From Ligaoa zhengdingensis (GTDB lineage: Bacteria; Bacillota; Clostridia; Oscillospirales; Ruminococcaceae), in the NCBI RefSeq assembly GCF_014384885.1, contig NZ_JACRST010000001.1:248001-312000 (forward strand): a DNA stretch of 64,000 nt, in the 5' to 3' direction. Under the pieces are notes generated by a model. It did not search any database. It saw nothing but the letters and a program-made list of their open reading frames with translations, and had not been told where the DNA came from. Position numbers and translations under genes: made by a program. Shown here one piece after another: positions 58,693-64,000 of the stretch. The number at the start of each line of letters is the position of its first letter. The stretch's first letter is position 1.

Positions 58693-59344
58693 TGCGCGCC
58701 ATCCTCCTTTCCAGTGCTGCAAACAGCTGGGACAAGCCGAGCGTGAGAATCAGATAGATGATCGCGGCCGCCAACAGGGGAACCCAGGCGTTGTAGGTGG
58801 CGTTGCGGATCATATCGCTGACCTTGGTGAGATCGCGGATCGCGATATAGCCGGCGACCGAGGTCTCCTTGATCAATACGACAAACTCGTTGGTATAAGT
58901 GGGCAGCACCGCCTTAAACGCCTGCGGCACAATGATATACCGCATGGTTTGCGCCTTGCTGAAGCCCAGCGACCGCCCGGCCTCCATCTGCCCGATGCCC
59001 ACGCCCTGGATTCCAGCCCGGAAAATCTCGGCGACATATGCGCCGGAGTTCACACCGAAGCCGATGATAGCAATGGTCAGCTTGGAAAGCCCCAGCGGCG
59101 GGAAAACGACAAAGGAGAAAATCATCAACTGAGTTACCACGGGGATACCGCGGATGATGGTGATGTAGGTCAGCGCGATCCCTTTGAGCAGGCGGTTGTT
59201 TGAGACCCGCATCAGCGCCAGGAGCGCACCGATGATGGTACCAATCACGATGGCGCCCAGGGCGATCACGATGGTATTGCCCAGACCCTCGAGAATCAGC
59301 TTCCATCGGTCGTCGGCAATGAGGTTGCGGTAGATTTCGTTCAT
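58679..59344 (-). CDS. Polar amino-acid ABC transporter, permease
   Basis: A 221-residue HisM/GlnP-type inner-membrane permease with about five helices. The start LILEGLGNTIVIALGAIVIG, the RGIPVVTQLMIFSFVVF segment and the EAA coupling loop (GQMEAGRSLGFSKAQTMRYI, ~130-149) are typical. GGAGGTAA precedes ATG 59344. It lies between the binding-protein and ATPase genes in one operon. Confidence 0.95.
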   Translation of the reverse strand: MNEIYRNLIADDRWKLILEGLGNTIVIALGAIVIGTIIGALLALMRVSNNRLLKGIALTYITIIRGIPVVTQLMIFSFVVFPPLGLSKLTIAIIGFGVNSGAYVAEIFRAGIQGVGIGQMEAGRSLGFSKAQTMRYIIVPQAFKAVLPTYTNEFVVLIKETSVAGYIAIRDLTKVSDMIRNATYNAWVPLLAAAIIYLILTLGLSQLFAALERRMARSDRG

Positions 59345-59419
59345 GCGTTACCTCCAGATACAACACGTGGGCGGAGCCTTGCGGACTCCGCCCTTGTGGT
59401 GGATTTCTCGGATCAACCC

Positions 59420-60199
59420 TTATTTCTTCAGGATGATGACCTGCTTAGAAGAGTAGTAGGGCTCGGAAAAGTCCACGCTCTTCAGACGCTCTTCGGTGAT
59501 GCTCATGCCAGCCGCGGCAAAGTCGATCACATCGGAGGAAAGTGCGGAAAGCAAGCTGTCGAAGTTCATATCCTCGACCTGCAGCTTCGCGCCCATATCG
59601 GCGGCGATCTCCTCGGACATGGTGATATCAAAGCCGACCACTTCGCTGCCCTCCACATACTCGAACGGGGGAAATGCGGCGTTGGTGCCCATCTTGATCA
59701 CGGTGTCACCCCCGGTCGCCTTGTGCTCGGGAATTTTGATCTCGCCATCGGCGGGCATAAAGGCGTTGGCCATGCTCTCATAGGTGCCGTCGGTTTTGAT
59801 GCGCTGGATAGTGGCATTGATCTTCTCGAGCAGCTCGGTGTTGCCCTTCTTCACGGCGATGGCGTATTCTTCAGTGGCCAGGTCGCAGTCGAGGATGGTC
59901 AGGTCAGGATTCTGCTCCACAATCGCTTTCGCGGGCAGCTCATCCAGGACGATCGCATCGATCGCACCGTTTTTGAGGTCGAGCGCCGCATCCATGCCGG
60001 ATTTAAAGGACTGCACCTTGGCGTCCTTGACACTCTCAGTGACATAGGTTTCGCCGGTGGTGCCGGCCTGTACACCGATCTTTTTGCCCTCCAAGTCCTC
60101 CGCTTTGGTGATATTCACCGCCGCGTTCTTGTTGCCGCAACCCGCAAACAGGCTGGCCGCCATCACAGTTGCCAACAGTGCTGCTACTATCTTTTTCAT
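59420..60199 (-). CDS. Amino-acid ABC transporter solute-binding lipoprotein with circularly permuted family 3 fold
   Basis: A 259-residue lipoprotein (signal 1-20, lipobox LFAGC, Cys21). It contains the whole family 3 binding-protein sequence but in swapped order. Residues ~30-150 (AEDLEGKKIGVQAGTTGE to KTDGTYESMANAF) correspond to the C-terminal two-thirds of GlnH-type proteins; a linker (~150-168) follows; residues ~169-259 (MGTNAAFPPFEYVEG to EPYYSSKQVIILKK) correspond to their N-terminal third. The cut falls at the first inter-lobe hinge strand. Both ligand-lobe motifs (FPPFEY, AGMSITEER, AGTTGE, DELPAKA) are kept, so it should still bind an amino acid. GGAGGAG precedes ATG 60199. The ligand is unknown. 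Confidence 0.93.
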   Translation of the reverse strand: MKKIVAALLATVMAASLFAGCGNKNAAVNITKAEDLEGKKIGVQAGTTGETYVTESVKDAKVQSFKSGMDAALDLKNGAIDAIVLDELPAKAIVEQNPDLTILDCDLATEEYAIAVKKGNTELLEKINATIQRIKTDGTYESMANAFMPADGEIKIPEHKATGGDTVIKMGTNAAFPPFEYVEGSEVVGFDITMSEEIAADMGAKLQVEDMNFDSLLSALSSDVIDFAAAGMSITEERLKSVDFSEPYYSSKQVIILKK

Positions 60200-60254
60200 A
60201 AGGTACTCCTCCACAACTATCACAATATTTTGTAGAACCGCTTTGATGCTTCCT

Positions 60255-60282
60255 ATTATACACTGAATTCCCCTAAAATCAA
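60255..60282 (-). promoter_or_regulatory. SigA-type promoter of the amino-acid ABC transporter
   Basis: TTGATT, 16 bases and a perfect TATAAT on the minus strand, with a start site about 50 bases before the binding-protein gene. Confidence 0.7.
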
Positions 60283-60290
60283 GTGTCTTT

Positions 60291-60345
60291 TGCAAAAATA
60301 TGCATTTTTCGTTCATTCTATCGGGAATTCGATGCATATTTTTGC
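60291..60345. promoter_or_regulatory. Inverted pair of 14-base ARG-box-like sites upstream of the transporter promoter
   Basis: GCAAAAATATGCAT (60292-60305) and its exact complement ATGCATATTTTTGC (60332-60345) lie 26 bases apart. Each half is close to the ArgR box pattern (TGNAT-N4-ATNCA). The right half overlaps the 3' end of the RluA-type gene. It may be an operator pair or the stem of an RNA hairpin ending that transcript. Confidence 0.4.
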
Positions 60346-61221
60346 GTCATTCCGTGCCTTTTGCATATCTTTGGGCAGCGGCGCGCTCATCGCGACGGCC
60401 TCCCCCGTCACCGGATGCACAAAACTCATGCGCTCACAGTGAAGCGCCTGCCGGGCGAGCAGATCGGTTCTGCCGCCGTACATGTCATCCCCCACCAGCG
60501 GGTGGCCGATATAAGAAAGATGCACCCGAATCTGGTGAGTGCGCCCTGTCTCCAACACCATCCGCGCCATGCTGTAAGCGCCATCCTCTGAGCGGGCGAG
60601 CACGCGGTAATGGGTCACCGCAGGCTGGCCGGACGGGTCCACCTGCCGCTTGGTGTAGATGTCGTTGATCCGCACAATCGGTTCCCGCACAGTGCCCTCG
60701 CGCGGGTCGGGCACCCCGTGCAGCAGCGCGACATACTCCTTTTGTACCGCAAACTTCAGGCGCGCCGCGACATACTGGTTCTTTGCCAGCAGCACCAGGC
60801 CGGAAGTGTCCATATCCAGCCGGTTGAGGCAACGAAAGGTGATCGCCAGGCCGCGCTCCCTGCAATGCCGCGCAAACACGTTGGCGAGGGTGTCGTTTTG
60901 TATCCGGCGCGACGGGTGGCAGTTCATCCCGGCCGGCTTGTCGTAGATGATCAGGTCGTCGTCCTCGTAGACGATGGGGACCCAGAGATCGGAGACCGCA
61001 GCCCCCTCGTTGTCATTCTGCGGCAGGGCGACCGAAACCAAATCCCCGGTTTTGAGCCGGTCGATGGTGCGCGCATGGACATGGTTGATCTGAATACCGT
61101 TGGGCTGATGTTTGAGCGAGGTGATCAGCCGGTAAGAAAACTTCTGCTCCCGGCGTAAAAAGTCGTAAAGTTTCATCCCGTCCTGCTTGGAATCCACGGT
61201 AAAAGATAGTTCTCTGGACAT
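60313..61221 (-). CDS. RluA-family pseudouridine synthase
   Basis: A 302-residue enzyme: an S4-like N-terminal domain (KLYDFLRREQKFSYRLITSL, ~16-35) and a catalytic domain with HPSRRIQNDTLANVF, the active-site CLNRLDMDTSGLVLLAK (catalytic Asp in RLDxDTSG, ~137-141), KEYVALLHG and the late ETGRTHQIRVHLSYIGHPLVG block. This is the RluC/RluD type acting on 23S rRNA; the exact target uridines are not predictable. ATG 61221 follows GAAGGTTG. Confidence 0.93.
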   Translation of the reverse strand: MSRELSFTVDSKQDGMKLYDFLRREQKFSYRLITSLKHQPNGIQINHVHARTIDRLKTGDLVSVALPQNDNEGAAVSDLWVPIVYEDDDLIIYDKPAGMNCHPSRRIQNDTLANVFARHCRERGLAITFRCLNRLDMDTSGLVLLAKNQYVAARLKFAVQKEYVALLHGVPDPREGTVREPIVRINDIYTKRQVDPSGQPAVTHYRVLARSEDGAYSMARMVLETGRTHQIRVHLSYIGHPLVGDDMYGGRTDLLARQALHCERMSFVHPVTGEAVAMSAPLPKDMQKARNDAKICIEFPIE

Positions 61222-61301
61222 AAACACAACCTTCGCTTGTTTTTTGAACCGTTTTGTGAAATAATAAGACCCATCGTCACTCCAAAACAGGGGGTCTTGC
61301 A

Positions 61302-61901
61302 ATGACAGAAAAGGAAAAAATGCTTTCAGGCCGGCTTTATCTCGCATCCGACCCGGAACTTGCCGCCGCGCGGGAGCGCGCCCTGGGATTGACCTACCGC
61401 TTCAATCAGCTTCTCCCGTGGGAGACGGAGGAGCAGCAGCGCATCCTGCGGGAACTGCTCGGCCGCATCGGCACAACCTTCCAGATCAACCAGCCGTTCC
61501 GCTGCGACTACGGCTGCAACATCCAAATCGGCGAAAATTTCTATTGCAACTACAACTGTACCATCCTGGATGTCGCACCCGTGACCATCGGGGACAATGT
61601 GCTGTTCGCGCCGAACGTCAGCCTGTTTACCGCCGGGCACCCGCTCGACGCGGAGCTTCGCAACACCGGGCTGGAATACGGGTTTCCCATCACCATCGGC
61701 GACAACGTCTGGGTCGGCGGCAACGTGACCGTCTGCCCACAGGTAACAATCGGCGACGGCGCGGTGATCGGCGCGGGCAGCGTAGTAACCCGGGATATTC
61801 CGGCGAACGTGGTGGCCGCCGGCAACCCCTGCCGCGTCCTGCGGCCGGTCGCCGAACGCGACCGTACCTACTATTTCCAAGACCGGCCGGTTGAGCCCTG
61901 A
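61302..61901 (+). CDS. Sugar O-acetyltransferase (maltose/galactoside acetyltransferase family)
   Basis: A 199-residue left-handed beta-helix enzyme of the Maa/LacA/NodL family. The N-terminal Mac domain starts EKEKMLSGRLYLASDPEL and is followed by hexapeptide repeats (IQIGENFYCNYNCTILD, VTIGDNVLFAPNVSLFTAGH with the catalytic His, ITIGDNVWVGGNVTVCPQ, VTIGDGAVIGAGSVVTRDIP). AGGGGGTC precedes the ATG. It acetylates a sugar hydroxyl using acetyl-CoA; the physiological sugar is unknown. Confidence 0.93.
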   Translation: MTEKEKMLSGRLYLASDPELAAARERALGLTYRFNQLLPWETEEQQRILRELLGRIGTTFQINQPFRCDYGCNIQIGENFYCNYNCTILDVAPVTIGDNVLFAPNVSLFTAGHPLDAELRNTGLEYGFPITIGDNVWVGGNVTVCPQVTIGDGAVIGAGSVVTRDIPANVVAAGNPCRVLRPVAERDRTYYFQDRPVEP

Positions 61902-61984
61902 ATCGACGCGCAAAAGCGACGGGATATGGGATGCGTCCCGCTTCAATTGCCACGCCCACCGCGCGGATTGTCAAAGCAGAGACG

Positions 61985-62011
61985 CCCTGCGGCGATCCAC
62001 TCGCCGCAGGG
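61985..62011. terminator. Hairpin between convergent genes
   Basis: CCCTGCGGCGA and TCGCCGCAGGG form a perfect 11-base stem with a five-base loop. No T run follows on either strand, so the terminator role is inferred from position. Confidence 0.5.
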
Positions 62012-62046
62012 TATCCTTCGACCGTCGCTTTTCACTGAAAAAAGAA

Positions 62047-63123
62047 TCAGCCCTTGCAAACCTCGTCCATCCAATTGTGGGTATCGGGCAGTTTGCCGTA
62101 CTGGATGCCGGTGAGATTGTCGTACAGCTTCTGCGAAATCTCGCCGATTTTGTTGTCGTTGAAGGTCATCACCAGGTCGCCCACCTTCAGTTCGCCAATG
62201 GGCGAGATGACCGCGGCGGTGCCGGTGCCGAACGCCTCCTTGACCTTGCCCGCCTGATAGGCTTCCACCAGCTCAGCGACCGCCAGACGGCGCTCAGAAA
62301 CCTTGTAGCCCCAGCTGCGCAGCAGTTCAATGGAGGACTTGCGGGTGATGCCGGGCAGGATAGAGCCGACCAGCTCAGGGGTAACGATCTCGTCGCCAAG
62401 CACGAAGAAGACGTTCATCGCGCCCACTTCCTCGATGTATTTATGCTCCACGCCGTCGGTCCACAGCACCTGCGAATAGCCCTGCTCGTGGGCGATCTCC
62501 TGCGCCTTCAGGCTGGACGCATAGTTGCCGCCCGTCTTGGCTGCACCGGTACCGCCTTTGACCGCACGGGTGTATTGGGTCTCGATGTAAATTTTGACAG
62601 GATTGAGGCCGCTCTTATAGTATGCGCCCGAGGGGGACAGCACCACAATGTACAGATAGTTGGCCGAAGGCTTCACGCCGAGCTTGGGCTCGGTGGCGAT
62701 GATGAACGGACGGATGTACAGCGACGCACCGTCGGTGTGGGGCACCCAATCCTTTTCGATCTCGACAAGCTTCTCCAGACCCTCGAGCAGCAGCTTCTCA
62801 TCCACAGCGGGAATCTGAAGGCGGTCGTTGGACTGGTTGAGGCGCTTGAAGTTCTCCTCGGGGCGGAACATGAGGATGCGGTTGTCCGGGGTGCGGTAGG
62901 CCTTCATGCCCTCAAACACCGTCTGCCCGTAGTGCAGGCACATGGCCGACGGATCCATCGGGATCGGCCCATAGGGGACGATGCGCGCGTCGTGCCAACC
63001 CTTGCCCTCGGTGTAATCCATCAAAAACATATGGTCGGTGAAAATCTCGCCGAAGCCCAGCTTGCTTTCGTCGGTCGGCTTGGCCTTCAGCGTCTTTGCG
63101 AGTTCCACTTTGATATTGCTCAT
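62047..63123 (-). CDS. ilvE: Branched-chain-amino-acid aminotransferase
   Basis: A 358-residue fold-type IV PLP enzyme for the last step of Val/Leu/Ile synthesis. CLHYGQTVFEGMKAYR (~65-80), SLYIRPFIIATEPKLGV, the PLP lysine in TGGNYASSLKAQEIA (~194), ELVGSILPGITRKSSIELL and AFGTGTAAVISPIG match the long eukaryote-like BCAT type. The ATG at 63123 is used; the ribosome site (AAGGTTGTG) is modest. Single gene. Confidence 0.95.
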   Translation of the reverse strand: MSNIKVELAKTLKAKPTDESKLGFGEIFTDHMFLMDYTEGKGWHDARIVPYGPIPMDPSAMCLHYGQTVFEGMKAYRTPDNRILMFRPEENFKRLNQSNDRLQIPAVDEKLLLEGLEKLVEIEKDWVPHTDGASLYIRPFIIATEPKLGVKPSANYLYIVVLSPSGAYYKSGLNPVKIYIETQYTRAVKGGTGAAKTGGNYASSLKAQEIAHEQGYSQVLWTDGVEHKYIEEVGAMNVFFVLGDEIVTPELVGSILPGITRKSSIELLRSWGYKVSERRLAVAELVEAYQAGKVKEAFGTGTAAVISPIGELKVGDLVMTFNDNKIGEISQKLYDNLTGIQYGKLPDTHNWMDEVCKG

Positions 63124-63215
63124 TTTTCTCACAACCTTGTCGTAATTTTCGGATCTGTAAAATCTATAACCTTCATTTTAGCACTTTAGCGCAGGAAATG
63201 CAAGTGCTGAGAAGC

Positions 63216-63250
63216 AAAAGGGCGTGCCGGAAAACGCTCTCCGGCACGCC
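63216..63250 (-). terminator. Intrinsic terminator of gdhA
   Basis: On the minus strand GGCGTGCCGG and CCGGCACGCC pair and are followed by CTTTTG. Confidence 0.8.
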
Positions 63251-63267
63251 TCTCATCAACAAATGGA

Positions 63268-64000
63268 TCAGTACGCAACGCCCTGCGCGATCATCGCGTC
63301 GGCTACCTTGAGGAAGCCCGCGATGTTGGCGCCCGCCATGATGTTGCCGTCCACGCCGTATTCCTTGGCCGCGTCGAAAGCCGCATGGAAGATGCTCTTC
63401 ATGATGCCCTGGAGCTTCGCATCGACCTCTTCAAACGACCAGGAGTAACGCATGGAGTTCTGGCTCATCTCCAGGCCGGAGACCGCCACGCCACCCGCGT
63501 TGGACGCCTTGCCGGGCGCATACAGCACGCCGGCGGACTGGAACGCCTCGATCGCCTCCGGGGTGCAGGGCATGTTGGCACCCTCTGCAACCGCCATCAC
63601 GCCGTTGGCGATCAGCTTCTTGGCCGACTCGCCGTCCAGCTCGTTCTGGGTGGCACAGGGCAGCGCCACATCGCACTTGATGCCCCAGATGCCGGAGCAG
63701 CCGTCGTGGTATTCGGCGCCGGATACACGTTTCACATACTCGCTGATGCGCGCGCGCTCCACCTCTTTGATCTGTTTGACCACGTCGAGGTTGACGCCGT
63801 TGGGGTCGTAGATGTAGCCGGTGGAATCGCACAGCGCAACCACCTTGCCGCCCAGCTGGGTGGCTTTCTCAGCTGCATAGATGGCGACGTTGCCGGCACC
63901 GGAAACGACGATGGTCTTGCCGCTGATGGAATCATCTTTCATGCAATTCAGCATCTCTTCGGTGAAGTACAGCAGGCCGTAACCGGTCGCCTCCTTGCGG
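63268..64000 (-). CDS. gdhA: Glutamate dehydrogenase, C-terminal part (gene continues beyond the window)
   Basis: The visible 243 residues are the C-terminal half of a hexameric glutamate dehydrogenase. RKEATGYGLLYFTEEML enters the nucleotide-binding domain, with VVSGAGNVAIYAAEKA (GxGNVA NAD(P) motif), LPCATQNELDGE, MAVAEGANMPCTPEA, and VLYAPGKASNAGGVAVSGLE after it, ending NIAGFLKVADAMIAQGV. This order fits the NADP-type GdhA of bacteria. The 5' end is outside the window. Confidence 0.95.
   Translation of the reverse strand, partial: RKEATGYGLLYFTEEMLNCMKDDSISGKTIVVSGAGNVAIYAAEKATQLGGKVVALCDSTGYIYDPNGVNLDVVKQIKEVERARISEYVKRVSGAEYHDGCSGIWGIKCDVALPCATQNELDGESAKKLIANGVMAVAEGANMPCTPEAIEAFQSAGVLYAPGKASNAGGVAVSGLEMSQNSMRYSWSFEEVDAKLQGIMKSIFHAAFDAAKEYGVDGNIMAGANIAGFLKVADAMIAQGVAY

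Noticed and set aside
1..64000. CRISPR arrays, insertion sequences, prophage genes, tRNA or rRNA genes
   Set aside because: No regularly spaced repeats, transposase or phage motifs, or conserved RNA gene signatures were seen on either strand.

Overview
The window reads as the chromosome of an endospore-forming, GC-rich member of the Clostridia, most like the Oscillospirales/Ruminococcaceae group. This is inferred from the sporulation genes (sigE, spoIIGA, sigG, yqfC/yqfD, ylbJ, spoIIM, a GerA-type germinant receptor), Firmicutes-style Shine-Dalgarno sites, SigA-like promoters with 17-base spacers, a lysine riboswitch, and the clostridial SCIFF ranthipeptide locus. No tRNA, rRNA, CRISPR array, prophage or insertion sequence was seen. 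Both edges cut genes: a GT84 cyclic glucan synthase-like gene on the left and a glutamate dehydrogenase on the right.

Layout. 1-7.7 kb: a gerA-type receptor operon (A-B-C, minus strand) running into the GT84 gene, with a divergent DUF421-DUF4363 pair. 7.7-12.5 kb: nrdR, a DUF6514 protein, a TIM-barrel isomerase-like gene, and secD-secF. 12.5-20 kb: HAD phosphatase, purB, an aminotransferase, asnS, rpsB-tsf. 20-23.6 kb: a sporulation sigma-factor block (ylmC, sigG, sigE, spoIIGA) in which sigG points the opposite way to its neighbours, followed by a tiny Cys/Gly-rich protein and a cluster of hairpins. 23.7-28.5 kb: mutS2, recO, a small yqzL overlapping recO, mntR, and a TipA-type MerR regulator. 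28.7-36.6 kb: one giant secreted, membrane-anchored protein with two tandem GH9 cellulase-like modules and a pair of matching palindromic operators upstream. 37-42.1 kb: the conserved era-dgkA-ybeY-phoH-yqfD-yqfC block. 42.3-46 kb: ylbJ, a K+/H+ antiporter, spoIIM. 46-51.1 kb: SCIFF precursor and its radical SAM maturase, a TIGR04086 protein, yajC, tgt, queA. 51.2-55 kb: lysine riboswitch with asd-dapA-dapB-ACT protein. 55-64 kb: ldh, a DUF2752/CD225 pair, pyrE, an amino-acid ABC transporter, an RluA pseudouridine synthase, a sugar O-acetyltransferase, ilvE and gdhA.

The most striking observation is that the ABC transporter solute-binding protein (59420-60199) has the two halves of the family 3 fold in reversed order: it appears to be circularly permuted, with the break at the inter-lobe hinge. 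Other points of interest are a 66-base promoter-plus-leader module shared by pyrE and an unrelated TIM-barrel gene, a candidate structured RNA with a GNRA-capped hairpin next to the Cys-rich mini-protein, and the pair of LacI-like operators 93 bp apart upstream of the giant GH9 gene.
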